Shown: piece by piece, positions 19,869-29,279 of the stretch
Layout of the letters: each line of letters opens with the position of its first letter
Numbering within the stretch: position 1 is the first letter of the stretch
Assembly (NCBI RefSeq): GCF_003013715.1
Contig: NC_072814.1
Span: 496,001-560,000, forward strand
Origin: Candidozyma auris
Taxonomy: Eukaryota; Ascomycota; Pichiomycetes; Serinales; Metschnikowiaceae
DNA length: 64,000 nt
Reading direction: 5' to 3'
The notes under the pieces: model-generated
Databases searched by the model: none
Seen by the model: the letters and a program-made list of their open reading frames with translations, nothing else
What the model was told of the DNA's origin: nothing
Translations under genes and position numbers: made by a program

Positions 19869-22361
19869 TCATCCTAAAAACACTTCCCAGTTCCATTCTT
19901 TCATCACAGAATTCCAATGCAAGTGGCTGCAAATGCCGCCTTCTACATCGTCAATTTGCTGAGAAGACATCAAACCGTTGATCTCACTTGCAATTTTTTG
20001 CAGATCGTCTCCTACCCTCAGTAGCGTGATGGTGGATTCTTCCAATTGTCTTCTCTTCTTTCGTAAATGCTCATCTTTGCGTCTCCATACCTCTTTTACA
20101 ACTTCGAATGCCCTGTCAATGTTTCCTATCCAGAGTTTTTCAGAAAGAAACGTCCATCGCTTCTCACACCACAGCCTCTCCTCCCCTGGACAAGCTTCGC
20201 AAGAGCCGACCAAAAGTGGGAATATATGTACGATGTGTAGATTGGACGTTGTTGGTACAGACGCAAGGAGAACGAATATCCTTTCTGCAATTTGATGTGA
20301 AGGAAGCAGTGGGATTTCGGGTACCGCTTGATGTAAATATAAAAGAGTGGCTAAGCGGTATGCCTCTGCTGTGGTGATGCAAGAGTGAACATCCCAGGAT
20401 TCGCCACCAAGACCTTCGACTTGATCAATGGATACTTCTGGTTTCCACACCAATAGTTTCTGTCTAAGCTCAGACGCTTTTCCTATAATCGAGAGACTGT
20501 TTCGGGAAGTACTTGACAACAGTTTCCCTTTCTCCTTCCTGACTTGTGAGATGAGGCTAGCAACCTTTCCCATTATCAGGAATAGAGATTGAGCACATCC
20601 TAATAGTGGATCAATGAGATCTGTGTTCTGAAAGGAACAATTGAAGTTATCAAAAATGCCACCAGCACTGGCGCTCAGCTCAGAATCAGAGCATGTTGGG
20701 GATTCCTTCCTTTCAGACAACTTCACGTCGTGCTTTTGCTTTAAGGTATTTTTATGAGTTTGGTCGATGATTGATGTAATTGTTGCAACAAGATCAATGC
20801 CCTTTTCGTCTTGTCCAGACTGCACTGTCATTTGGGAAAGTACATGAAAATAAATCCACTCATTGAATAATAACTGTAGATTCTTGGGAACGATGAAATC
20901 GTATTGAGGTGCGCCTTTCCTATCTTTCTGTGATCCCTCCTCAATTTGCCTCCACTCGTATTCTCTCACTAGCTTGAGCTTGTTCTTGAATTTTGGGTCT
21001 TCTGGAGGGCCGTCTTCACTTTCTGCAACCTTTAGAGAGTAATCTTTGATAAGCGACAAAGCCCTGTGAATCAAGCTTCTAGCACCTTTGAGGTGGGCTA
21101 TACCACTTGAAGTGTGTGTGTCCCAAGATTCACTGATCGCCAAGTTCAAGCATGTCATTAACGCAACATCAAAAGGCAACGAGATTTCATCCAGTTCCTC
21201 CCCCACACTCTTCAAGCCTGTAGCAAGCTCAAAAATACATTTTTTCATATAAAAGTAACCCTTGGAACGCATGCTGTCCCTCTCAGTGATAGCTGATGCA
21301 TTTCCCGCAAGGTGGAATAGTGTCATCGCTGCGATAGAGTTGAAGACGAAGCTATATTCGCGAGCCAAAGGTATGTAAAGCGCATTCCACGGATTCTCAT
21401 TTTGACCACACTTTATTGATAAGATGACTGATGTGTGGCAGGAATAGAGAACGAGTATCTGCTCTTGTTCAGCGGAAAGAAGCAAGCGCCGCTCCGAAGC
21501 TAGAGCACTAGGATCAGGAACATTTGACTTATGGCTGAGAGTTTTGCAATCTTTTTGTTTTTCGTATATGGGCTCTGCCTTTACATCTTGCAGCTGACTT
21601 GCAGGAGGGAAGCTGAGCTCTAGTGGGCTCAAGGGGGTGCCCAAGAAGGGTTCCATAGATGCCTCATCAAGCCTCGCATCCGAAGGTGACATGATGAAGT
21701 TCATTATTGCAGCCAACGAAGGCGTAAGACTGTCATTAAAAACTGGTTCCTTGACTATCGGAGTTGCTTGATGAGTAGATGCCAGTTGTATGTTCGATAC
21801 TGTTGGCTCCGATCCATTAGAAGACATTGAATCGGAATAAAACACGGCGGACAGTAGAGACATTTGTCCTTCGTCACTTTCTGTGCCTCTCATGAGTGTG
21901 GATTTGCCACGTTGATTTTGATCCCGAAAGTCAGAAATGCTGGACCGCAAATCCCGTTGAGGTCTTGTACGATCAACGTCTACCATATTGGACATGCTCA
22001 AACTTCGACGTTGTTTCTTCGTAACAGGATAGGTGCTGCCTTCCTCAAGGTCCTTGAGAGGCTTCCCCACTACAGAAAGTGATGCCTCTTCAAGGAGATT
22101 GTGGAACAGTTGCGAGTCTTTTGAGGAGGAATTTTGTTTGCTTGAGAACTGTGCATCTTGTTGTTTCAAAGGCGACGCTGAAGAATGGTCGACCCATTTG
22201 AATGTTGTTGCATAACCTCCGCATTCGATATTCTTCTCGAGGCACTTTAAGCATGCGGGTTTGGTTTCGTCGCACTTGAGTCGTCTTAGTTTGCAAGTCT
22301 TGCACCCATTCCTAGACTTAGTTCTTCGCCTGAGATTGGAGGTTGCAACTTTGGCCACCAT
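19869..22361 (-). CDS. Zn(II)2Cys6 fungal transcription factor
   Basis: 830 residues from the first ATG at 22361; the frame is open further upstream but only from a TTG. A binuclear zinc cluster lies at about residues 19-50 (GCKTCKLRRLKCDETKPAC, then LKCLEKNIEC), spacing Cx2Cx6Cx6Cx2Cx6C, so it should bind CGG-type half sites. A ~250-residue polar linker follows, then a helical region with LYIPLAREYSFVFNSIAAMTL and AIAHLKGARSLI-like stretches typical of the 'fungal-specific transcription factor 2' domain found in Uga3/Arg81-type regulators. I cannot name the target pathway or the orthologue. Neighbouring genes (HAD protein, APM2) give no hint of a regulated cluster. Confidence 0.85.
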   Translation of the reverse strand: MVAKVATSNLRRRTKSRNGCKTCKLRRLKCDETKPACLKCLEKNIECGGYATTFKWVDHSSASPLKQQDAQFSSKQNSSSKDSQLFHNLLEEASLSVVGKPLKDLEEGSTYPVTKKQRRSLSMSNMVDVDRTRPQRDLRSSISDFRDQNQRGKSTLMRGTESDEGQMSLLSAVFYSDSMSSNGSEPTVSNIQLASTHQATPIVKEPVFNDSLTPSLAAIMNFIMSPSDARLDEASMEPFLGTPLSPLELSFPPASQLQDVKAEPIYEKQKDCKTLSHKSNVPDPSALASERRLLLSAEQEQILVLYSCHTSVILSIKCGQNENPWNALYIPLAREYSFVFNSIAAMTLFHLAGNASAITERDSMRSKGYFYMKKCIFELATGLKSVGEELDEISLPFDVALMTCLNLAISESWDTHTSSGIAHLKGARSLIHRALSLIKDYSLKVAESEDGPPEDPKFKNKLKLVREYEWRQIEEGSQKDRKGAPQYDFIVPKNLQLLFNEWIYFHVLSQMTVQSGQDEKGIDLVATITSIIDQTHKNTLKQKHDVKLSERKESPTCSDSELSASAGGIFDNFNCSFQNTDLIDPLLGCAQSLFLIMGKVASLISQVRKEKGKLLSSTSRNSLSIIGKASELRQKLLVWKPEVSIDQVEGLGGESWDVHSCITTAEAYRLATLLYLHQAVPEIPLLPSHQIAERIFVLLASVPTTSNLHIVHIFPLLVGSCEACPGEERLWCEKRWTFLSEKLWIGNIDRAFEVVKEVWRRKDEHLRKKRRQLEESTITLLRVGDDLQKIASEINGLMSSQQIDDVEGGICSHLHWNSVMKEWNWEVFLG

Positions 22362-22587
22362 ACTAGTTAATTTCTCAAGTCGCAAGATCTCGCTTATTCG
22401 AGAAAAGTAGTCATTTTTGAATAATATGTGCGACGGAAATGGCTGCAACCTTGATACAGGTGGACACCACTTACTGATAAGGAAATGAGATCCGCGATAA
22501 GCGCATATTGAAAAATAAGGAGGACACCCAAATTATGGGCCAGAAAGCTGTCTTTTTCCCCTTATACAAAGCATTCTATCTTTCTTG

Positions 22588-24519
22588 TTATAATATCTGA
22601 AAGCATCGGGGGGCAAGCCTAAAGCGATACTCACTCGTTCGACCTGATCGGGTTTGCGATAAGGCTTTGTTGCGAACTTCAGTAAGATACCGGACCCAGG
22701 GAAAGCAGGAGTACTTAAGTTGGATCTCCTCGACACTGAGATAAGTAATTCGTAGTCCTGAGTATGTCAAAAGAGGAATCGAGAATTCGACATGTATTTC
22801 ACGATTCTGTGAGGCCATGGCATGTCGTTGGAGCTCATCAAACACCGTGGACGATTTGCCATCCACGCCGTAGTATTTGCTGAGCTGCTCAGAAGCAGAT
22901 TCTTCATCTTGATCGTTTGAAGTTTTCAGCGCCTGATAGAATGATGCATTTATGGACGCCTCATCGATTTGGTCCGCATTTTCAATAGTTAACTCTGCCA
23001 TGAATCGAATTATCATCTTCAGGCCTGGAAGATCAGGGATAGTCCATGTTAACGTCGAAGAATCTACCTCGAACAGCGCATCGCCTAATTCAGCTTTGTA
23101 ACGAAGACTGCCGTGTTGTTTGCCGTCTAGATGAAAAAGATTTGGGGATATCGGGATCCTAACAACGAGAGGCTTGCAATGTAATCTTTTCTTAAATGAC
23201 GTAGTGAGCGAACAAAGCACTTGTAATTTGCCTTCTGCTTTGATTATCTTGAATAATGGTTCCACCATGATAAGGGGCTTTTTCTCTTTCCTTCGTTGCT
23301 GAGCAGCATTATACGAGAAAAGAGTGAATCTATCATCAGGTGGTGTGAAATGAATGAGGTTTTTCTTATACACCGATGATAGCTCTATGCATTGGTGAAA
23401 GGAGACATTGGTGATGGGAACTTTGAGACGTTTCTCTTTTTTGTGATTGTTATCTGGCGTCTGGCTTGCATCATCATTATCTAGAGAGTCCGAACTCTTG
23501 ATAAGATTATTCTTCACCTCAGAAGGCGTTGGTGACGCATCTTCATCCTCATCAGAGCTCGTGCTCTCCAGCTCACCGTCATATTCGACTTGAGAAATAT
23601 ACTTCTCATTGAGTCCCAACTTGCACACGGGCATACCAGACAAGTAAGAGCGCACTTCGCAAACACCAGATATGTCATTTCCTTTCACTGTATTTGATTC
23701 TAGATCGTAAAGAAAGTGACATTTCTCCACAATGTCAATGTAGATTTCGTTCTTCGCGTAGAAAATACCCTTCGGTCGCCAGCTGATGGCCAGGGCCTGG
23801 GTCCGTACAAGCGAGCTGTTGATGAACTGTTCTTGCGTCTCATTGAGAATGTCGGTTTTGTTTGCGAGATTATGAGTTGATTTCAACTTCTTATTCGCGA
23901 TTTTCTTCTTCTTGTCCAGCTTTGTAGAAGCCTTCTTTTTGGCAGGTTTACTCTCTGAGTCCGAATCCAGCTCTATCAGCGAGTCGTCACTATGTAATGA
24001 AGTTGTTGGAGTATTCCTTTTAGTTTTAATATACTCCTTCAAAATATTATAATCCGTTAGCTGCACAATACCGAAATCCATGCACTCATCTAGTAGTTCA
24101 AACACCAAAGCATGATTGTCGATGATCTTCTCCCTCGTTAAGCCCGGATCGCCTTCAACATGCTGTGCATTCTGGCCCTCCAGATCCTGTTTCTTCGTCG
24201 GAGATTCGAAATAACGCACTAAGATATCATGTAATTGATGCAAAAAAGTCATGATCAGCATGGCATTGACGTTGGCGTTGGCTGCTGCCATTAAGTAGAT
24301 ATCATTTTCACCACGAAACATAATGTAGGTTATGTTACTATCGAACACAAAAGGCGTTCTTTCCAGTGGCTGCAACTTCGAATACAATCTGCTGAATCGG
24401 TGTACAACGGCATGCGGGTCCGAGAAATCGTTATAATAATATCTATGCAATAGAAGCTCACATCGCAGATACGGGATATCGAGGTCTGGCCAGTGGAGAA
24501 TGAAAACCGCCGAGACCAT
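22588..24519 (-). CDS. APM2: Clathrin adaptor medium chain Apm2 (AP-1-related mu subunit)
   Basis: 643 residues with an N-terminal longin-type mu domain (about 1-155), a polar lysine-rich linker (about 190-225, with runs such as LDKKKKIANKKLK) and a mu-homology cargo domain to the end. The longin end FGIVQLTDYNILKEYIKTK matches S. cerevisiae Apm2 (FGIVQVTDPSIIKDYIRVK) better than Apm1. The long Lys-rich insert is also an Apm2 trait. Apm2 replaces Apm1 in a variant AP-1 complex that sorts trans-Golgi/endosomal cargo. The end is slightly unusual: after FPWVRYLTE about 14 residues (VRNKALSQTRSGRT) precede the expected terminal Y-x-x-RL (SEYRFRL), then nine more residues. Divergent from the dehydratase-like gene. 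Confidence 0.88.
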   Translation of the reverse strand: MVSAVFILHWPDLDIPYLRCELLLHRYYYNDFSDPHAVVHRFSRLYSKLQPLERTPFVFDSNITYIMFRGENDIYLMAAANANVNAMLIMTFLHQLHDILVRYFESPTKKQDLEGQNAQHVEGDPGLTREKIIDNHALVFELLDECMDFGIVQLTDYNILKEYIKTKRNTPTTSLHSDDSLIELDSDSESKPAKKKASTKLDKKKKIANKKLKSTHNLANKTDILNETQEQFINSSLVRTQALAISWRPKGIFYAKNEIYIDIVEKCHFLYDLESNTVKGNDISGVCEVRSYLSGMPVCKLGLNEKYISQVEYDGELESTSSDEDEDASPTPSEVKNNLIKSSDSLDNDDASQTPDNNHKKEKRLKVPITNVSFHQCIELSSVYKKNLIHFTPPDDRFTLFSYNAAQQRRKEKKPLIMVEPLFKIIKAEGKLQVLCSLTTSFKKRLHCKPLVVRIPISPNLFHLDGKQHGSLRYKAELGDALFEVDSSTLTWTIPDLPGLKMIIRFMAELTIENADQIDEASINASFYQALKTSNDQDEESASEQLSKYYGVDGKSSTVFDELQRHAMASQNREIHVEFSIPLLTYSGLRITYLSVEEIQLKYSCFPWVRYLTEVRNKALSQTRSGRTSEYRFRLAPRCFQIL

Positions 24520-24682
24520 CGATTCAATTCGGACTTCTGAAGTAAAGTGTTGATGTCTTTGATTGTGAGACTCGCTTCTCTACTCTGCGGTAGACCTGCA
24601 GGGGCTCCAAGATGTACATACCCGAGCCGAGTTGATCAAGAACGCTTACTCGTTTTGTTGTAAAGCTCCCTCAATTTTTGCT

Positions 24683-25156
24683 ATGAGATCTTCGATAAGG
24701 ACATTTCAAAAAGCGTTGGATTCAGCGGTAATTGCTGAGCAATTGGTGCATATCAATAAGGTGACACCTCCTGGGAATTGGAAACTCATACTGAAGGCTG
24801 GGGCTGATGGGCAAGAAAATACACATCTTGAAAGAGACTTCAAACTAAAAAACTTTTCAAAAACGTGGCAATTTTTGAACGGCATCGCATTGGCAGCTCA
24901 TTCTCAAAGACATCATCCTACAATCACTACAACGTACAATAAGGTGAACCTAATTCTTACTACTCATGATGTTGGCGACAAAGTTACACACAAGGATCTC
25001 AGGCTAGCACTGGAGATTCAGAGGATACACACAGAGCAGATAGAGAGAGAATCAACAAAGGACGCATATAAGTCTAATTTTTTAGAAGAAGCCCGGAATT
25101 TATTGGATCGTACAAAAGCCTCTAGCATCATTGATCAATTGACACGCCGCCAATAG
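24683..25156 (+). CDS. Pterin-4a-carbinolamine dehydratase-like protein (PCD/DCoH family)
   Basis: 157 residues from the first in-frame ATG at 24683. The frame is open upstream only from a TTG. The family core is clear: WQFLNGIALAAHSQRHHPTI followed by TYNKVNLILTTHDV, with the HxxHHP and T-T-H motif residues that hold the pterin. The N-terminus (MRSSIRTFQKAL) is basic and could be a weak mitochondrial presequence. The S. cerevisiae counterpart is probably YHL018W, a mitochondrial protein of uncertain role, since yeasts lack phenylalanine hydroxylase. The stop is 24 bp from the stop of POM152, tail to tail. Confidence 0.86.
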   Translation: MRSSIRTFQKALDSAVIAEQLVHINKVTPPGNWKLILKAGADGQENTHLERDFKLKNFSKTWQFLNGIALAAHSQRHHPTITTTYNKVNLILTTHDVGDKVTHKDLRLALEIQRIHTEQIERESTKDAYKSNFLEEARNLLDRTKASSIIDQLTRRQ

Positions 25157-25180
25157 TACCTTTTGCATTCTAATATACAG

Positions 25181-28100
25181 TTAGACAAGTTCATCGACGT
25201 CTCGTTTTGCTTTGCAATAGGCGTCCTTGATCTCAATAGCATCATAAGTACCTTCAAGACTCACCACTTCTGTGTGCTCATAATTCCATATATCCTTGAT
25301 AGTCTTGGTATCAACCACCTTTCTCCTCTTGTTTGTCTTTTTATGGGACTTGCTCTTCTTCCCGCCTAGACTTTCATCGATCGTTCTCACATATGTCACC
25401 TCAAAGGGTGGTATACCGCTGAATTTAAAGACAATCTCAGCTTGATCTCCCTCTTGCAAGTTCTTGATAATCGTGTCACCATGACTTATTTCCACAGAAG
25501 GGATGTCATGGATCTGCAACTTGAGATCTTCGAATTTTGTTGGTATTGTTGTATAGTTCACCAAACAGCGGCTCACAGACGCATCCTCTAAAGCGACAAT
25601 GGAGAGCTCCCCTGATTTGGCCGCTAATCTCTCAAAGTCGTGGCCAACTTCTGCCTTTCTGTTCTGGCCATTGAAATTGTAGTAGACCTGAAATGGTGCT
25701 ATACCCTGCAACTTGTAAGACACATGCTCGCCAACACAGTAGTAGTCCTTCTTGCTCTCCTTCGTGATTTCGGGCACCTTAGTGACGGAGATCGAGAGAG
25801 TGTTGCGCGAGTGAAGTCGAGTGTTTGAGCACCCGTTTACATCAGAAATACTCTCAAAAATAACAAGGTGGTCACCGACTGTAAGGAGGTCACCTAAGGA
25901 CTTGCCTTTAAATGTGGCCAAGCGAAGATCAACTTCATCGGATTTGATATCTTTAACCTCAAATCTCTCTACCCTGTCTGTATCAGTGTGCCTGATAACC
26001 CCACTTAACGTGAAAGGCGCTTGTCCTTTGAAGTCCACAGGAATCAGAAGTTGAACAGCATCCTCATTTTGCACCATCGACTCGCATATTTGTATATGCA
26101 GCTTGCCCTTAGGAATTTTGAGCTCCGGATTGGCAAGCACTGAGTATCGGATGGTAGATGGTTCTTGAACGTAATTCAAATTATCGAGCACATCCTTGGA
26201 ATAGAGCTTGTCGTACACACCATTGAAAACAAGTTCGAAGTCTCCTTCTTTGTCCGTAGGCAAAGTTATTTTCTGTTCTGGAATTGGTACGACGTCACTT
26301 ACGCTTCTGCCATCTGGGTACGTGATCTGATGGTTGGCAAAGAAGGGAGGTGCGCCTTCGAGTATCGGAGTGACTTGCAATGCCGAGTTCTGACATACTG
26401 CTTTTAAATGTATGGAGCGTGGCCCGTCTGAGTGCTGCTTCATCAACAAAGCTTCATCAGCAATGAAGGTGAGATTTGGTTTCGGAGAGAACTTCACCTC
26501 AACTGCCAAGTGAGAATTTCTTACGATTCCTGGACACCTCTCATCCTTGAAGGAAGAGAGGCGATAAATTCCTTCTTCGAACACTCGAATCCTGTCAGCA
26601 GCACTAATGGAAATATCTTTCACAACATCTGGCTTGTAAAGGTTTTGAACTGATAACTGAAGCTTCTTAACTGGAGAAGGTGAAGCATGTTTGTATGCAA
26701 ATTGAATCTCAGCACCTTGACCTTCCACTATCTCGTAACTTTCTTCATAAGCAATTTGAACCTCAGGAACATTTTTCTGGGCACGAATGTCTACTTTACC
26801 TCTTCCAACTGTTTGTACCGGACAATCAAGGGCATCCCTTACGTTTGAGAGTTTCACCTCGAATTCACCTCCTTTGTCGAATTTAGGGGTAACAATATCG
26901 AAAATTTTGCTAGAAAATGCTTGCACGTGTTCCAGCTTGACTGTCCTTTTGGTTTCCTTATTCACAATTTCGTAACTGAATGAAAAAGGAGCGTTACCAT
27001 CAAATGAGATTGGAATAGTGCTTTGCTCGCCCTTGCAAAGAAAAATGACCTGTGTCTCCAAATCCTGAGGGAACTTGAGCTTTGAGCGTTGTCTGGAATA
27101 TATTGTGAAGGTGTTTGGAGCTTGTTCCAAAGAAATTGGAGAATTGATGTAATTCTTATCTCTCAACTCCTTAAATACAATGGTGTAACTACCCTCTTGT
27201 TCAGGCTTATAGTCAAAGCGAAGATTGTCCTCTGAAGAGACCTTCGTGTGATAAGCCATCCCGCGCTCGCTCAACACGGGTCTAAGGGTACCTGACTGAT
27301 TCTTGAATACTTGATACAGCAATCTGAAAGGACCCAAGCCGGAAAATTTGACGTCGAACTGTAAACCAATGTCACCAACACACTTGTCTGTTATAGGTTT
27401 CCCAACAATGAAAGCCTCAGGTGGATGAGGAACTCTTATTTGGATTGGCTTTTTATCGATTTCGCATGGACAGAGCTTATCAGACCCCTCACGCAAAACA
27501 TATTCTCCGGGATGCGAGATCTCGATACCTTTCTCGAGTTCGTGGAGATCATTAAATGTATAAGTACTTGTGAAAGAGTTTCCCTCACCATCATCATCGG
27601 CGAATTGCATAGAAATATGAAGGGGAAAGCTGATTTCACTTCGCAGTGTGAGAAAAAGTCTCTTGGTGGCGTTTTCTAACAAGGGTCTATCAGGGTACTT
27701 GTCGATAAGCAGAATTTGAGGTGAGCGCCTGATATCTATTTTATGCAAAACATCTTTGTCAGTCGAAAGCGGGTTATACCTCCTCGTGTTCCCCAAGTAG
27801 TCAGTGACCGCAAGTAGATGAAATTTCACCAAACCTGGTGCATTATTAGCGAGTTGCAGAGCTTGCTTCAAAACCTCCTGTTCCAAAGCATTTCTGGTAA
27901 CTTTGACAGATTTTGTGGAAGTCCATGCTCCTTCAAGTTCCGAAGGTACAGGTATGGTAGCATTGAACTGACTAACGGGCTTTCCCTCGATCTCGGCCGC
28001 AATTTGCACTTGCAAAGGATGAACACCATATGTTTCGACAAGAGGCAAAGCCCAGTCTAAGTCTTGGGCATGAGATCCAACACAGACAGCCCCCGAGTAC

Positions 28101-29071
28101 GCCAGTTCTAGACCAGGGTAGATGAACTTAGAAACTGGGCAATGTGCCACCGAGAACTCAGACTTGTACGAACGGATGTTTGTGCCCTCTTTATCCGTAA
28201 CCTTTGCAATTTTATAGGTACCAGGCTTTTTTATATTGACTTCCAAATAGGATATCCTATCGTCGTTGGAAACAAATCCAGGGTAGTGAGCGAGATGGGA
28301 GTAGTCCTTTCGAAGTAACTTTTTAACGTCTCTGGCGGTATAATCAATATAAGAAACCTCATTTGAGGGTGAAGTGTGTTGAAGACGCAACATTCCAATC
28401 TCCGATGTTGTGTTGAATTCAATTGGTAAGTGGATTGACGAGGGAAATTGCGAGTATTCTTTAGTTGCCTGCTCTAAACAAAGACCGTCAAAGTGGAATG
28501 GATTTAGCTGTGCAGACGACTCTGGGAGGTACCTGATAGTATATCTTCCCTTGAAATGAGCATTCATGTCACTCAATGCCTGTGGATTAATGGAGTCCCC
28601 CACAATGGTGAGTTCCTTATTGCGAAAGATGACATTCCAGATTGGCACAAAAGCGCCAGAGAGAACAGGAATGGCTGTATCACTTGCAAGCACAAAGGTA
28701 AAACAAGTGACTGTTATAGTAAGCAAAAGGGTCACCAAGGGCAGGAACCTGAGTAATGGCACACTGAGCACCGGTAGAGTCCAAAGAAACAAGCCATCCA
28801 TGACTGCGTATTTCAAAACAAACGTGAAATTGTTCAAAGACGTGAATGACTGAAATGCCGTACTTCCACTATCCATAGCCATGTGCGCAGAAAACGCATC
28901 AGCTTTTATTAGTAGAATGTCGTAGATCTTCCAACATTGGATGAGCACGAAGATCGATACGAGAAAAATTCGCTGAGAAGCCTGGTCAATGACATTCTCT
29001 GGTATTAGAAGCGTTTCCTCTTCAATTTCTGATTCTTTATCATACTGATCATCTTTCAGCCTCCCCGCCAT
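25181..29071 (-). CDS. POM152: Nuclear pore membrane ring nucleoporin Pom152
   Basis: 1296 residues, close to the 1337 of S. cerevisiae Pom152. The protein forms the luminal membrane ring that anchors the pore. A short acidic cytosolic N-terminus (SEIEEETLLIPENVIDQASQ) precedes hydrophobic segments at roughly 35-55, 88-108 and 110-130. The remaining ~1100 residues are a luminal chain of beta-rich Ig-like repeats with recurring patterns such as G-x-P-P/A-F-x-x-x-Y and 'GEFEVKLSNVRDALDCP' or 'GSYTIVFKELRDKNY'. Each repeat ends in a variant of 'V-x-D-x-x-C'. The ATG at 29071 is the first in frame (MAGRLKDDQYDK). Confidence 0.95.
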   Translation of the reverse strand: MAGRLKDDQYDKESEIEEETLLIPENVIDQASQRIFLVSIFVLIQCWKIYDILLIKADAFSAHMAMDSGSTAFQSFTSLNNFTFVLKYAVMDGLFLWTLPVLSVPLLRFLPLVTLLLTITVTCFTFVLASDTAIPVLSGAFVPIWNVIFRNKELTIVGDSINPQALSDMNAHFKGRYTIRYLPESSAQLNPFHFDGLCLEQATKEYSQFPSSIHLPIEFNTTSEIGMLRLQHTSPSNEVSYIDYTARDVKKLLRKDYSHLAHYPGFVSNDDRISYLEVNIKKPGTYKIAKVTDKEGTNIRSYKSEFSVAHCPVSKFIYPGLELAYSGAVCVGSHAQDLDWALPLVETYGVHPLQVQIAAEIEGKPVSQFNATIPVPSELEGAWTSTKSVKVTRNALEQEVLKQALQLANNAPGLVKFHLLAVTDYLGNTRRYNPLSTDKDVLHKIDIRRSPQILLIDKYPDRPLLENATKRLFLTLRSEISFPLHISMQFADDDGEGNSFTSTYTFNDLHELEKGIEISHPGEYVLREGSDKLCPCEIDKKPIQIRVPHPPEAFIVGKPITDKCVGDIGLQFDVKFSGLGPFRLLYQVFKNQSGTLRPVLSERGMAYHTKVSSEDNLRFDYKPEQEGSYTIVFKELRDKNYINSPISLEQAPNTFTIYSRQRSKLKFPQDLETQVIFLCKGEQSTIPISFDGNAPFSFSYEIVNKETKRTVKLEHVQAFSSKIFDIVTPKFDKGGEFEVKLSNVRDALDCPVQTVGRGKVDIRAQKNVPEVQIAYEESYEIVEGQGAEIQFAYKHASPSPVKKLQLSVQNLYKPDVVKDISISAADRIRVFEEGIYRLSSFKDERCPGIVRNSHLAVEVKFSPKPNLTFIADEALLMKQHSDGPRSIHLKAVCQNSALQVTPILEGAPPFFANHQITYPDGRSVSDVVPIPEQKITLPTDKEGDFELVFNGVYDKLYSKDVLDNLNYVQEPSTIRYSVLANPELKIPKGKLHIQICESMVQNEDAVQLLIPVDFKGQAPFTLSGVIRHTDTDRVERFEVKDIKSDEVDLRLATFKGKSLGDLLTVGDHLVIFESISDVNGCSNTRLHSRNTLSISVTKVPEITKESKKDYYCVGEHVSYKLQGIAPFQVYYNFNGQNRKAEVGHDFERLAAKSGELSIVALEDASVSRCLVNYTTIPTKFEDLKLQIHDIPSVEISHGDTIIKNLQEGDQAEIVFKFSGIPPFEVTYVRTIDESLGGKKSKSHKKTNKRRKVVDTKTIKDIWNYEHTEVVSLEGTYDAIEIKDAYCKAKRDVDELV

Positions 29072-29279
29072 GGCCCAGTACTATGTTTCGGTGATGTAGT
29101 GCTCGAAAAGGTAAACATCAAAATGTGATGCACACAACAGGTACTATGCGCATACTCTGGCAAAAATAATAAAAGAGCTCTATCTAATGATATGACTCTA
29201 TGAGCGATGGTCTTTTATACTACTTGCTAATGTACATCTAATAGTCCAAGTCTATGAATATGGAATTATTGAGCTTTGC

